Of a DNA stretch of 64,000 nt, positions 15,493 to 25,113 are shown piece by piece. This DNA is from Streptomyces sp. JH34. GTDB taxonomy: Bacteria; Actinomycetota; Actinomycetes; Streptomycetales; Streptomycetaceae. Within the stretch, counting starts at the first letter, position 1, and each line of letters begins with the position of its first letter. The stretch is taken from assembly GCF_029428875.1 (NCBI RefSeq), contig NZ_JAJSOO010000001.1, positions 5,642,001 to 5,706,000 of the forward strand, read 5' to 3'. The position numbers were made by a program, and so were the translations under genes. Under the pieces are notes generated by a model. That model saw only the letters and a program-made list of their open reading frames with translations. It was not told the DNA's origin and searched no databases.

Positions 15493-17994
15493 TCAGCTCC
15501 GGCGCAGCCGCGCCGAGGTGAAACGGGTCGCCTCCGTCGTCGTGGGGTCCTCGGGCCACGGGTGCTTCGGGTAGCGGCCGCGCAGTTCCGCGCGCACGTC
15601 CCGGTAGCCCTCCCGCCAGAAGGACGCCAGGTCCGCGGTCACCGCCGCCGGACGCCCGGCGGGGGACAGCAGGTGGACCAGCACGGGCACCCCGGCCACC
15701 CGGGGTGTCTCGCCCAGCCCGAAGAGCTCCTGCAGCTTCACCGCGAGTACGGGCTGCTCGCCGCCGTACTCCACCCTGATCCGGGACCCGCTCGGTACCT
15801 CGATCCGCTCCGGGGCCAGCTCGTCGAGCCGGGCGGCGTCGCCGGTCGCCCACGGCAGCAGGCGCCGCACGGCCTGACCGGCGTCGATCCGCGCCAGATC
15901 GGCTCGGCGCCCCGCCCGTGACAGCTCGGGCTCCAGCCACTCGTCGGCGCGCTCCAGCAGCGCCCCGTCCGACACATCGGGCCACGGCGGTCCCAGCACC
16001 CGGTGCAGGAACGCGAGCCGCAGCCTCAGCTGCCCGCCGTCCCTGGTCCACCGCAGCAGCCCCGGCCCCTCACGCCGCAGCCCCTCCAGCAGCGCACCGC
16101 GTACCAGCGCGGGGGCCGGAGAGCGCAGCGCCCGCACCGACAGTTCCACGGCGCCGAGGCGCTCGACCGAGCGCGCCACCACGTCGCCGTCCGCCCAGCG
16201 GACCTCCTCGCCGGAGAACAGCAGGTGCCCCGCGGCCAGCCGCGCGGTCCCCTCGTCGACGACGGCGGCCAGCCGCACCCGGGCGGACGCGGCATGGGCC
16301 GGCCGGTCGGCGACCGCGACCGCCAGCCACCGCGCGGTCCGCAGCCGCGAACCTTCTCCCAGCTGTGCGCCCGTGCCCGACGCCATCAGGAACGCCCCTT
16401 CGCCCCGGGCCCGCGCCACACGCTCAGGGAAGGCCAGCGCCGCCACCAGACCCACGGCCGCGTCGTCCGGACCTCCGTCCCCGGCCCCCGAGGAGCCGAG
16501 GGATCCCGAGAGCCGCCTGACCTCCTGCCGCCAGCGGGCGGCGTAACCGTCGCCACCGCGCCGTGCCGTGCGCAGCGCGTGCGCCAGGTCGTCGCCGTAC
16601 TCCCGCGGCGGCTCCTCGCTGAGCAGCGCCACCACCTCCGCGGCCCGGCGTCCGCCGACCTCGGCGGCGCCGTCCAGGAAGGCCCGTGCCAGTCGGGGGT
16701 GCAGGCCGATCCGTGACATCCGTGCGCCCCGGTCCGTAGCCCGGCCCGACGCGTCCACCGCGCCGACCGCGGCCAGCACCTCGCGCGCCGCGCCCAGGGC
16801 ACCGGCCGGCGGCGGGTCCAGGAGCGCGAGCCCGGAGGCGTCCGGATCGCCCCAGCACGCCGCCTGCAGGGCGAACGCCGCGAGGTCGGCCACCTTGATC
16901 TCGGGGGAGGGGAACGCGGCGAGACGCCCGTCCTCGGCCTGCTCCCAGCAGCGGTACACGGCGCCCGGGGCCTCGCGCCCCGCACGGCCCGCCCGCTGGC
17001 GTCCCGACGCCCGCGACGCCCGTACGGTCGTCAGCGCGCTCAGCCCCCGGGCGTGGTCGGTACGCGGTTCCCGCGCCAGCCCCGAGTCCACGACGACCCG
17101 CACCCCCGGCACCGTGAGGGACGACTCCGCCACGGAGGTCGACAGGACCACCCGGCGTCCGCCCGACGCACCGGCGAGCACCGCGTCCTGCACGGCGGCG
17201 GGGGCGCGACCGTGCACCTGGAGCACCTCGGCGTCCACTCCGGCGAGCTGTGCGGCGACCCGGCCGATCTCGCCGACCCCGGGCAGGAAGCACAGGACGT
17301 CGCCGTCCCGCTCGGCGAGCGCCCGGCGCACCACCGCGGCCACGTGCGTCAGCAGGACCGGGTCCACCCGCATCCCGTGCGGCGGCCTGACGGTCCCCGC
17401 GGGCGGCGCCCACACCACCTCGACCGGATGCGACACGCCGCGCGCCTCGACCACCGGCGCGCCGCCGAGCAGCCGTGCCCAGCCCTCGGCGTCCGTCGTG
17501 GCCGAGGCCGCGACCAGGCGCAGGTCCGGCCTGATCGTCCCCCGTACGTCGAGCAGGAACGCGGCGGCCGTGTCCGCGTCCAGGTGACGTTCGTGGCACT
17601 CGTCGACGATCACCACGTCGACCCCGGCGAGTTCCTGGTCGCGCTGCAGCCGCTGGAGCAGCACCCCGGTGGTGACGACCTCCACCCTCGTGTCCGGCCC
17701 CACCACGCGCTCACCGCGCACGGTGAAGCCGACCCGCTCGCCGGTCCGCTCGCCGAGCAGCCACGCCATCCGCCGCGCCGCGGCCCGGGCCGCGATCCGG
17801 CGGGGCTCGGCGACGAGCACCCGGCGGGCCGGGCCGCCCCCGGTCAGCCCGGCGAGCACCAGGGGCACGAGCGTCGTCTTGCCCGTCCCGGGCGGTGCGC
17901 AGAGCACCGCGGCGCCCCGCTCGTCGAGGGCCCGCTCCAGGGCGGGCACAGCCGTGCGTACGGGCAACTGGTCCAGGGCGTCGGTGCGGATCAC
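15493..17994 (-). CDS. hrpB: ATP-dependent helicase HrpB
   Basis: DEAH-box (DExH) helicase, 833 residues, as expected. Walker A is APPGTGKTT (about 33-41), motif II DECHERHLD, motif III SATTD, motif VI near QRAGRAGREAPG, followed by the helicase-associated region and the HrpB C-terminal domain ending in YRDVRAELRGRYPKHPWPED. GTG start at 17994. HrpB is widespread but its RNA substrate in Streptomyces is not known. The methyltransferase gene lies 45 bases upstream on the same strand, so they may share a transcript. Confidence 0.93.
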   Translation of the reverse strand: MIRTDALDQLPVRTAVPALERALDERGAAVLCAPPGTGKTTLVPLVLAGLTGGGPARRVLVAEPRRIAARAAARRMAWLLGERTGERVGFTVRGERVVGPDTRVEVVTTGVLLQRLQRDQELAGVDVVIVDECHERHLDADTAAAFLLDVRGTIRPDLRLVAASATTDAEGWARLLGGAPVVEARGVSHPVEVVWAPPAGTVRPPHGMRVDPVLLTHVAAVVRRALAERDGDVLCFLPGVGEIGRVAAQLAGVDAEVLQVHGRAPAAVQDAVLAGASGGRRVVLSTSVAESSLTVPGVRVVVDSGLAREPRTDHARGLSALTTVRASRASGRQRAGRAGREAPGAVYRCWEQAEDGRLAAFPSPEIKVADLAAFALQAACWGDPDASGLALLDPPPAGALGAAREVLAAVGAVDASGRATDRGARMSRIGLHPRLARAFLDGAAEVGGRRAAEVVALLSEEPPREYGDDLAHALRTARRGGDGYAARWRQEVRRLSGSLGSSGAGDGGPDDAAVGLVAALAFPERVARARGEGAFLMASGTGAQLGEGSRLRTARWLAVAVADRPAHAASARVRLAAVVDEGTARLAAGHLLFSGEEVRWADGDVVARSVERLGAVELSVRALRSPAPALVRGALLEGLRREGPGLLRWTRDGGQLRLRLAFLHRVLGPPWPDVSDGALLERADEWLEPELSRAGRRADLARIDAGQAVRRLLPWATGDAARLDELAPERIEVPSGSRIRVEYGGEQPVLAVKLQELFGLGETPRVAGVPVLVHLLSPAGRPAAVTADLASFWREGYRDVRAELRGRYPKHPWPEDPTTTEATRFTSARLRRS

Positions 17995-18039
17995 ACCCCC
18001 AGTCTCGTACGCCGCCGCCGCTTCCCGGCCGGCCGGGGC

Positions 18040-18867
18040 CTACGCGCCGTCGCGGCCGTTGCGCTCGCAGACGAAGATCGCCGTGCCGGGGATCAGGTTG
18101 CCGCGCAGCGGGGACCAGCCGCCCCACTCCTGGTCGTTCCAGGCGGGCCATTCCGGTTCCACGAGGTCGACCAGCCGGAACCCGCCCGCCACCACGTCCC
18201 GGACCCGGTCTCCCAGCGTCCTGTGGTGTTCCACGTACACCGCGTCGCCGTGCTCGTCCTGCTCCACGTACGGCACGCGGTCGAAGTAGGAGGCGGAGAC
18301 GGAGAGGCCATCCGGCCCCGGCTCGTCGGGGAACGCCCAGCGGATCGGATGGGTCACCGAGAAGACCCAGCGGCCTCCCGGCCGCAGCACCCGGCGCACC
18401 TCGCGGAACACCTGGACGGGGTCGGCGACGAAGGGCACCGCGCCGTAGGCGGAGCAGGCCAGGTCGAAGGAGCCGTCCCGGAAGGGGAGCCGTCCGGCGT
18501 CGGCCTCGACCAGGGGGACGCCGCCGCCGATGCGCAGGGCGTGCTGGAGCTGGCGGTGGGAGAGGTCCAGGGCCACCGGGCGGGCGCCCCGGGCCGCGAG
18601 CCAGCGCGAGCACTGGGCGGCGCCGGCCCCGATCTCCAGGACGTCCATGCCCTTCAGGGCGTCCGCCGGGCCCAGCAGGGCCGCCTCGGCCTCGTCCAGT
18701 CCTTCCGGACCCCAGACGAAACGGTCGTCCCCGAGGAACGTTCCGTGGTCGTTCTGGTACTCGTCGGCGTTCCGGTCCCACCAGCCGCGGTTCGCCCGGC
18801 TGCTCTCCGCCTCACCGGCTTCCCGCCGGGTCGCTTCGGGTTCGGGGTCGTAGGTCTCTTGGCTCAT
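18040..18867 (-). CDS. Class I SAM-dependent methyltransferase
   Basis: 275 residues. SAM-binding motif I is VLEIGAGAAQCSRWL (about 76-90), motif II has PVALDLSHRQL, and motif IV/post-I is FDLACSAYGAVPFV with RRVLRPGGRWVFS. The acidic N terminus (about 35 residues) and SVTHPIRWAF segment match a conserved actinobacterial group with no established substrate. It reads toward hrpB with a 45-base gap. Its upstream region is shared with the divergent rpsA. Confidence 0.82.
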   Translation of the reverse strand: MSQETYDPEPEATRREAGEAESSRANRGWWDRNADEYQNDHGTFLGDDRFVWGPEGLDEAEAALLGPADALKGMDVLEIGAGAAQCSRWLAARGARPVALDLSHRQLQHALRIGGGVPLVEADAGRLPFRDGSFDLACSAYGAVPFVADPVQVFREVRRVLRPGGRWVFSVTHPIRWAFPDEPGPDGLSVSASYFDRVPYVEQDEHGDAVYVEHHRTLGDRVRDVVAGGFRLVDLVEPEWPAWNDQEWGGWSPLRGNLIPGTAIFVCERNGRDGA

Positions 18868-19038
18868 CGTGCCCGTCGTTGTAGTTTGCCTTCACCCGCC
18901 TCGCGCGGGTGCCTCCACGGCCCGTACGGGTGAGTACGGCCGTGTGCGCGCGACACACCGTGGTGACCGATGTGGCCTCGGTGAACGTGAGTTGTGCCGG
19001 GATTGGGGCGTTGTGCCCCGGGTGTGCGCCTTCGCGCA

Positions 19039-19067
19039 TTGACCCTGTCCGGCTGCCCCCGTATGCT
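19039..19067 (+). promoter_or_regulatory. HrdB-type promoter of rpsA
   Basis: TTGACC (19039-19044) and TATGCT (19062-19067) with a 17-base spacer, close to the housekeeping consensus. Predicted start near 19074 leaves a leader of about 190 bases. Confidence 0.75.
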
Positions 19068-19082
19068 ACAAGTTGCGTCGCG

Positions 19083-19110
19083 AGCCTGCGCGCTTCAGAC
19101 CTAGCAGGCT
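19083..19110 (+). other. Structured rpsA leader hairpin
   Basis: AGCCTGC (19083-19089) and GCAGGCT (19104-19110) pair around a 14-base loop, close to the predicted transcript start. Autogenous control by S1 binding to its leader is known in E. coli; whether this hairpin plays that part is an inference. Confidence 0.45.
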
Positions 19111-19263
19111 GCGCTCGCGTCTGTTGCATGTCCCCTCGGTTGTCGAGGCGCCTTTCCGGTCAGGTGGGGTGCTTTCCAGGCTGTCCGGCTTCTGCAGAGG
19201 CGATACGGGCTTACGGCGTAGCAGTACCTACGACTCACTGTCCGTACCGGAGCCCTTTCCCAC

Positions 19264-20778
19264 ATGACGAGCAGCACCGAGACCACCGCCACCACTCCGC
19301 AGGTTGCGGTCAACGACATCGGCGACGCGGACGCGTTCCTCGCGGCGATCGACGAGACGATCAAGTACTTCAACGACGGCGACATCGTTGACGGTGTCAT
19401 CGTCAAGGTTGACCGCGACGAGGTCCTCCTCGACATCGGTTACAAGACCGAAGGTGTCATCCCGAGCCGCGAGCTCTCGATCAAGCACGACGTCGACCCG
19501 AACGAGGTCGTCAAGGTCGGCGACGAGATCGAGGCCCTGGTTCTCCAGAAGGAGGACAAGGAAGGCCGCCTGATCCTCTCGAAGAAGCGCGCTCAGTACG
19601 AGCGTGCCTGGGGCACCATCGAGAAGATCAAGGAAGAAGACGGCATCGTCACCGGTACCGTCATCGAGGTCGTCAAGGGTGGTCTCATCCTCGACATCGG
19701 CCTCCGTGGCTTCCTCCCGGCGTCGCTCGTCGAGATGCGTCGTGTCCGCGACCTCCAGCCCTACGTGGGCAAGGAGCTCGAGGCTAAGATCATCGAGCTG
19801 GACAAGAACCGCAACAACGTGGTCCTGTCCCGCCGTGCCTGGCTCGAGCAGACCCAGTCCGAGGTCCGCCAGACGTTCCTCACGACCCTGCAGAAGGGTC
19901 AGGTCCGCTCCGGCGTCGTCTCCTCGATCGTCAACTTCGGTGCCTTCGTGGACCTGGGTGGCGTCGACGGTCTCGTGCACGTCTCCGAGCTCTCCTGGAA
20001 GCACATCGACCACCCCTCCGAGGTCGTCGAGGTCGGTCAGGAAGTCACCGTCGAGGTCCTCGACGTCGACATGGACCGCGAGCGCGTCTCGCTGTCGCTC
20101 AAGGCGACGCAGGAAGACCCGTGGCAGCAGTTCGCCCGTACGCACCAGATCGGGCAGGTCGTTCCCGGTAAGGTCACCAAGCTCGTTCCCTTCGGTGCGT
20201 TCGTGCGCGTCGACGAGGGCATCGAGGGTCTGGTCCACATCTCCGAGCTGGCCGAGCGCCACGTGGAGATCCCGGAGCAGGTCGTCCAGGTCAACGACGA
20301 GATCTTCGTCAAGGTCATCGACATCGACCTCGAGCGCCGTCGCATCAGCCTCTCGCTGAAGCAGGCCAACGAGGCCTTCGGCGGCGACCCGGCCTCGGTC
20401 GAGTTCGACCCGACGCTGTACGGCATGGCCGCGTCGTACGACGACCAGGGCAACTACATCTACCCCGAGGGCTTCGACCCCGAGACCAACGACTGGCTCG
20501 AGGGCTTCGAGTCGCAGCGTGAGGTCTGGGAGACGCAGTACGCCGAGGCGCAGCAGCGCTTCGAGCAGCACCAGGCCCAGGTCATCAAGTCCCGCGAGGC
20601 CGACGAGGCTGCCGCTGCCGAGGGTGCTGCCGCCCCGGCCGGCGCTGCCCCGGCTGCCTCCGGCGGCAGCGGTGGCGGCGGCTCGTACTCCTCGGAGTCC
20701 GCGGACAACTCCGGCGCCCTGGCGTCGGACGAGGCCCTGGCTGCCCTGCGCGAGAAGCTGGCCGGTGGCCAGAGCTGA
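19264..20778 (+). CDS. rpsA: 30S ribosomal protein S1
   Basis: RNA-binding ribosomal protein that helps load mRNA. 504 residues with four S1 (OB-fold) domains at about 35-105, 123-188, 209-277 and 294-363, each with the pattern G.V....FGAFV.L or its variant, for example VNFGAFVDLGGVDGLVHVSELSW. Fewer S1 domains than the six of E. coli, which is normal for actinobacteria. The C terminus ends in an Ala/Gly/Ser-rich low-complexity tail. ATG at 19264. Codon use is strongly biased, as expected for a highly expressed gene. Followed by a clear terminator. Confidence 0.97.
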   Translation: MTSSTETTATTPQVAVNDIGDADAFLAAIDETIKYFNDGDIVDGVIVKVDRDEVLLDIGYKTEGVIPSRELSIKHDVDPNEVVKVGDEIEALVLQKEDKEGRLILSKKRAQYERAWGTIEKIKEEDGIVTGTVIEVVKGGLILDIGLRGFLPASLVEMRRVRDLQPYVGKELEAKIIELDKNRNNVVLSRRAWLEQTQSEVRQTFLTTLQKGQVRSGVVSSIVNFGAFVDLGGVDGLVHVSELSWKHIDHPSEVVEVGQEVTVEVLDVDMDRERVSLSLKATQEDPWQQFARTHQIGQVVPGKVTKLVPFGAFVRVDEGIEGLVHISELAERHVEIPEQVVQVNDEIFVKVIDIDLERRRISLSLKQANEAFGGDPASVEFDPTLYGMAASYDDQGNYIYPEGFDPETNDWLEGFESQREVWETQYAEAQQRFEQHQAQVIKSREADEAAAAEGAAAPAGAAPAASGGSGGGGSYSSESADNSGALASDEALAALREKLAGGQS

Positions 20779-20826
20779 CGCTCTGACCCCAGCCGCTCAT
20801 CGGCTGCAGTAGCTGTAGAGCTGTGA

Positions 20827-20860
20827 GTGAGGCCCGTCCCTTTCGGGGGGCGGGCCTCAC
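20827..20860 (+). terminator. rpsA terminator
   Basis: GTGAGGCCCG and CGGGCCTCAC pair, extended by CCC/GGG around TTTC, 48 bases after the rpsA stop. Confidence 0.85.
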
Positions 20861-21468
20861 GCATGCCCGGCCGCCGATACACACGGGGCGTGGTCGGCGG
20901 CGCCGCCCGTGCGGGAGGAAACCTGCGGGAGACACGAGTCGCTGACGGGCCGTGACAACCCCGTGCCAGGATCACCGCAACGTCCGGAACGCCGGGGCCA
21001 CGGAGGTGACACACGCGTCGGACACCTCACGCGTCCCGCGGAGCTCTCTCCCCGCAGTGGGGAGGCGCCTTCGACCGCTGCCACCACTCGGCTCCCCGTC
21101 GAGGTCTTCACCTGGGGACACCGACGCCCGCCCCCTCGACGAGGAGGCGGGCATGCGGACCCCGGTACGCCACCGAGGGGCTTTCGGTGATGCCGGCCGT
21201 CCGACCGCGGATCCGCACGGGGATCTGACACGGAGTGAGGAGAGGGCGCTACCTCGCGGTGCTCAACTCACGGCCGCGCATGCGCACTTCGCCGTTGACC
21301 ACCGCAGCGACACCGAAACCCGGCACGGGTGCCCGGATGCCCCCGCGTGGGGGAGGACGGCCCCGCACCGCCGTGTCCCGGTCTGATCGCGAGGGAAAGA
21401 GTGCCCGACGGGAATGCCCTGGCCGGACGGGGCGTTCTTGTCCAGGAACACGAGGAGGAGCGGTAACC
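20861..21468. other. Long intergenic region before the PAC2 gene
   Basis: About 600 bases with no gene I can support. A hairpin at 21126-21152 (GCCCGCC/GGCGGGC with an inner CCTC/GAGG) looks like a terminator. Open frames across it have uneven codon bias and no family motif. A small RNA ending at the hairpin is possible but unproved. Confidence 0.5.
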
Positions 21469-22407
21469 GTGCCTGATCCGCAGAGTTTGTACGAATGGGA
21501 GCCGAAGGGCCTGGCCGTGGTCGACATGGCGCTCGCCCAGGAGTCGGCCGGCCTGGTCATGCTCTACCACTTCGACGGATACATCGACGCGGGCGAGACG
21601 GGCGAGCAGATCGTCGACGGGCTGCTCGAGACGCTGCCGCACCAGACCGTGGTCCGCTTCGACCACGACCGGCTCGTCGACTACAGGGCGCGCCGTCCGC
21701 TGCTGACCTTCAAGCGCGACCGGTACACGTCGTTCGAGTCGCCCGCCCTCGAGGTGAAGGTCGTCCAGGACGCCACCGGGGCCCCCTTCCTGCTGCTCTC
21801 CGGACCGGAGCCCGACGTCGAGTGGGAGCGGTTCGCCGCCGCCGTGGAGCAGGTCGTGGAGCGGCTCGGCGTCCGCCTCGCGGTCAGTTTCCACGGCATC
21901 CCCATGGGCGTCCCGCACACCCGCCCCGTCGGTCTCACCCCGCACGGCAACCGCACGGACCTGATGCCAGGGCACCGCAGCCCCTTCGACGAGGCGCAGG
22001 TCCCCGGTTCCGCCGAGGCCCTCGTGGAGTACCGGCTGATGGAGGCCGGGCACGACGTCCTCGGTGTCGCCGCCCATGTGCCCCACTACGTCGCCAGGTC
22101 CGCCTACCCGGACGCCGCGCTCACCGCCCTTGAGGCGGTCACCGCCGCGACCGGACTGGTCCTGCCGAGCGTGGCGCACACCCTGCGCACGGAGGCGCAC
22201 CGGACCCAGACCGAGATCGACCGGCAGGTCGGCCAGGGCGACGAGGAGCTCGTCTCCCTCGTCGAGGGGCTGGAGCACCAGTACGACGCGCTCGCGGGAT
22301 CCGAGACCCGCGGCAATCTCGTCGCGGAGCCGGCCGATCTGCCTTCGGCGGACGAGATCGGCCGCGAGTTCGAACGCTTCCTGGCGGAACGTGAGGGCGA
22401 TTCCTGA
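21469..22407 (+). CDS. PAC2 family protein
   Basis: Homologue of proteasome assembly chaperone 2, common in actinobacteria that carry a 20S proteasome. 312 residues from GTG at 21469, with GAGGAGGAG about eight bases upstream. The PAC2 core shows [64 protein letters not shown]-type segments and [11 protein letters not shown], with a helical, acidic C terminus. Its role in bacteria is not established; a link with the proteasome is inferred from the family only. A 43-base gap separates it from coaE. Confidence 0.87.
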   Translation: MPDPQSLYEWEPKGLAVVDMALAQESAGLVMLYHFDGYIDAGETGEQIVDGLLETLPHQTVVRFDHDRLVDYRARRPLLTFKRDRYTSFESPALEVKVVQDATGAPFLLLSGPEPDVEWERFAAAVEQVVERLGVRLAVSFHGIPMGVPHTRPVGLTPHGNRTDLMPGHRSPFDEAQVPGSAEALVEYRLMEAGHDVLGVAAHVPHYVARSAYPDAALTALEAVTAATGLVLPSVAHTLRTEAHRTQTEIDRQVGQGDEELVSLVEGLEHQYDALAGSETRGNLVAEPADLPSADEIGREFERFLAEREGDS

Positions 22408-22450
22408 GGTGACCTCCGGCCGCCGAGCGGCCGGAGGCTAGGCTCGGCGC

Positions 22451-23053
22451 ATGCTGAAAGTGGGCCTGACCGGCGGGATCGGCGCCGGCAAGAGTGAAGT
22501 GTCACGGCTGCTCGCACGCTACGGAGCCGTACTGATCGACGCCGACCGGATCGCCCGCGAGGTCGTCGAGCCCGGTACCCCCGGGCTCACGGCCGTGGTC
22601 GAGGCCTTCGGTCCCGGAATCCTCACCCCGGACGGCTCGCTGAACCGGCCGGCGCTCGGCTCGATCGTGTTCTCCGATCCCGCGCGTCTGGCGACGCTCA
22701 ACGGCATCGTCCATCCGCTCGTCGGGGCGCGTTCCGCGGAGCTGGAGCGGGCCGCCGGGGCCGGTGCGGTCGTGGTCCACGACGTTCCGCTGCTCACGGA
22801 GAACGAGCTCGCGCCGCTCTACGACCTGGTCGTCGTCGTCGACGCCCGGCCCGATACGCAGCTCGACCGGCTCGTACGGCTCCGTGGCATGACGGAGTCC
22901 GACGCACGTGCCCGGATGGCGGCGCAGGCGACGCGTGAACAGCGGCTGGCCGTCGCCGATCTCGTCGTCGACAACGACGGCCCGCTGGAGGATCTGGAGC
23001 CCCAGGTCCGTGCGGTCTGGTCGCGGCTGACGGCGCGGGCCGCCGCCGGCTGA
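22451..23053 (+). CDS. coaE: Dephospho-CoA kinase
   Basis: Last enzyme of CoA synthesis: phosphorylates the 3'-hydroxyl of dephospho-CoA with ATP. 200 residues. P-loop GGIGAGKSE (9-17), then [19 protein letters not shown] for substrate binding, [12 protein letters not shown] and the lid R.....AT.EQR ([10 protein letters not shown]). ATG at 22451. No fused C-terminal GrpB-like domain, unlike mycobacterial CoaE. Cytoplasmic. Confidence 0.95.
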   Translation: MLKVGLTGGIGAGKSEVSRLLARYGAVLIDADRIAREVVEPGTPGLTAVVEAFGPGILTPDGSLNRPALGSIVFSDPARLATLNGIVHPLVGARSAELERAAGAGAVVVHDVPLLTENELAPLYDLVVVVDARPDTQLDRLVRLRGMTESDARARMAAQATREQRLAVADLVVDNDGPLEDLEPQVRAVWSRLTARAAAG

Positions 23054-23125
23054 TCCGTCGTCCGGCCGGAATACGCACCTCTGGCCGGATGTTGAAGACC
23101 GGGGAACGAGGGGAAGGATAGGGCC

Positions 23126-23503
23126 GTGCCCGAGAAGAACCCGGAAACGCATGTCATCGACTTCCGTGCCGCGGAGCAGTTGCTCGCCGCACGGGACCCG
23201 CGGGGTGCGGTCAAGCTGCTCGACTCGGTGATCGCCGCCCACCCGGAGAACACGGCGGCGCGGCTCCTGCGCGCCCGGGCCTTCTTCGCCGCCGCCCAAC
23301 TGCGTCCGGCCGAGCTGGAGTTCGAGCTGGTCCTGGAACGCGAGCCGGACAACGCCTTCGCACACTTCGCGCTCGCCCGCACCTTCGAGCGCGCCGGCCG
23401 TCCCGAGCAGGCCACCCGGCACTTCCGGCTGGCCGCCGCGCTCGACCCGAAGCCGGAGTACCTCCAGGCCGCCCGCTTCGACGACCGGGAGGACCGCGAC
23501 TGA
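23126..23503 (+). CDS. Tetratricopeptide repeat protein
   Basis: 125 residues, made almost entirely of about three TPR helix pairs (for example AHPENTAARLLRARAFFAA and AFAHFALARTFERAGRPEQA), so probably a protein-binding adaptor in the cytoplasm. GTG at 23126 has GAAGGA upstream. It follows coaE by 72 bases and is convergent with the DUF6343 gene. Partner unknown. Confidence 0.85.
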   Translation: MPEKNPETHVIDFRAAEQLLAARDPRGAVKLLDSVIAAHPENTAARLLRARAFFAAAQLRPAELEFELVLEREPDNAFAHFALARTFERAGRPEQATRHFRLAAALDPKPEYLQAARFDDREDRD

Positions 23504-23573
23504 GAGGGCTGCGGCCCGGAAGACCGCTGCTGAGGGACCGAGGTGGACGGGTGTCCCGCCAGGGCCCACGGTC

Positions 23574-23858
23574 TCAGCGGCGTTCCCGGCCCCGCCCTCC
23601 CCGGTCCGGTTCGTACGGGGGCACGTCCCGGCCCGGCTGGTAGTGCGGCCCCTGCCGCAGATGCCGGACGACGACGCAGAGGTCCGTCACAGTGACCACC
23701 AGCAGCACCCCGCAGGCCGTCGCCCAGCCGACGCGTCCGGTCGCCACGAAGGCCGCCAGCCCCAGTGCGGCCCAGATCATGCCCCATAGACTGAGCCAGA
23801 GTCGCATCCGCAGGGGGCTGCGTGCGGTGGACGGTTCACTTCCGGTACGCATCACCAT
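23574..23858 (-). CDS. Small DUF6343-like membrane protein
   Basis: 94 residues from ATG at 23858, which has GGAGAA eight bases upstream; an in-frame ATG at 23852 is also possible. Two hydrophobic segments (LWLSLWGMIWAALGLAAFVA and ACGVLLVVTVTDLCVVV) form a hairpin in the membrane; the tail RHLRQGPHYQPGRDVPPYEPDRG is conserved in Streptomyces DUF6343 proteins. Function unknown. Divergent from the ADP-ribosylglycohydrolase gene by 70 bases. Confidence 0.75.
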   Translation of the reverse strand: MVMRTGSEPSTARSPLRMRLWLSLWGMIWAALGLAAFVATGRVGWATACGVLLVVTVTDLCVVVRHLRQGPHYQPGRDVPPYEPDRGGRGRERR

Positions 23859-23928
23859 CGCCTCTTCTCCAGCATGACCCCGTGGTGCGGCGTACGGAAA
23901 CCGACGGGCGGACGACGGGGAGCGGGCT

Positions 23929-25077
23929 GTGACGACGACCGGGCACGGACACATGGCACGGGGAACAGCGGCCTGGGGTGACGCCGTCGCCCGCAGGTCC
24001 AGGGTGCGGGGCGCGCTGCTGGGCGGCGCGGTCGGGGACCAACTGGGCAACCCGGTCGAGTTCCTCTCCCTGGACGGGATCCGCCGGGGCCACGGGGAGC
24101 GGGGTGTACGCGGCCCCGTCCCGGACGCCGACGGGGTCGTCGGACGGATCACGGACGACACCCAGATGACGCTCTTCACGGTCGAAGGGCTGATCAGGGC
24201 CCACGCCCGGGCAGCCGCCACCGGTAGCGCGGGAGCGGAGACCGAGTTCGTCCGCAACGCCTACCTGCGCTGGCTGGACACCCAGAATCACCCCGCACCG
24301 CCCCGGCGCGGAGGGGACGACCCTGTACGGACCGGCTGGCTCAGGCAGCAGCCCTGGCTGTACGCGCGCCGTGCGCCCGGCAACGCGTGCCTCACGGGGC
24401 TGGCCGCCCGCCACGTTCCGGATCCCCGTGGGCCGCTCGCCCTGCCGGGCCCCGTCAATCCGCAGTCCAAGGGCTGCGGCACGGTGATGAGGTCGGCCCC
24501 CTTCGGCCTCACCGGCGCGGACGCGGCCACCGCCTTCGGACTGGCCGCCCGGTGCGCCCTGATCACCCACGGCCACCCGACCGGTGCCTACGCGGCGGGC
24601 GCGCTCGCCGCGATCGTCACGCATCTGCTGGAGGGCGACTCGCCGGCGGGCGCCGTCCTGCGCGCCATGGACCTGCTGGGCCGCCACCCGGGTCATGACG
24701 AGACGACGGCAGCCCTGCGTGCGGCGGTCGATCTCGCGGCGCTCGGGCGTCCCACGGCAGAGCGGGTCGAGTCCCTCGGCGCGGGCTGGGTCGCCGAGGA
24801 GGCGCTCGCGATCGCCGTGTACTGCGCCCTCGTGCTCCCCGGGGCCGACGACGTCGCCGAGGCACTGCTGCTCTCCGTCAACCACTCCGGCGACAGCGAC
24901 TCCACGGGCGCGGTCTGCGGCAACCTGCTCGGCGCGCACCACGGGGACGTACGGCTGCCGGCCTCCTGGCTGGCCGTCACGGAGGGACGGTCCGTGATCG
25001 CCGAGATCGCCGACGACCTGTGCGTGGAGCTGGAGCAGCCGGTGTCGTGGCCGAACGTCCGCTACCCACAGTGCTGA
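23929..25077 (+). CDS. ADP-ribosylglycohydrolase family protein
   Basis: DraG/ARH-type hydrolase that cleaves ADP-ribose from a target protein or small molecule, or a related N-glycosidase. 382 residues. Two-metal Mg motifs are present: GAVGDQLGNPVEF (33-45), ITDDTQM with Asp76/Asp77, and NHSGDSDSTGAVCGNLLGA near the C terminus. GTG at 23929 with GGGGAG upstream; ATG at 23953 is a possible shorter start. No partner ADP-ribosyltransferase is nearby, so this may be metabolic rather than a toxin-reversal system. Confidence 0.88.
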   Translation: MTTTGHGHMARGTAAWGDAVARRSRVRGALLGGAVGDQLGNPVEFLSLDGIRRGHGERGVRGPVPDADGVVGRITDDTQMTLFTVEGLIRAHARAAATGSAGAETEFVRNAYLRWLDTQNHPAPPRRGGDDPVRTGWLRQQPWLYARRAPGNACLTGLAARHVPDPRGPLALPGPVNPQSKGCGTVMRSAPFGLTGADAATAFGLAARCALITHGHPTGAYAAGALAAIVTHLLEGDSPAGAVLRAMDLLGRHPGHDETTAALRAAVDLAALGRPTAERVESLGAGWVAEEALAIAVYCALVLPGADDVAEALLLSVNHSGDSDSTGAVCGNLLGAHHGDVRLPASWLAVTEGRSVIAEIADDLCVELEQPVSWPNVRYPQC

Positions 25078-25113
25078 AGGGAACGCGCAGAGGCGCCGGC
25101 ACGTTCTGCGGGC

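Larger units (their letters stand above)
18868..19263. other. Intergenic region between a methyltransferase gene and rpsA
   Basis: 396 bases without a gene. It contains the rpsA promoter and a roughly 190-base transcribed leader with an inverted repeat. The minus-strand methyltransferase promoter must also lie here but no clear hexamers were found. Confidence 0.6.

Noticed and set aside
20952-21386. Open frame between rpsA and the PAC2 gene
   Set aside because: Low-complexity translation, no known motif, poor ribosome site.
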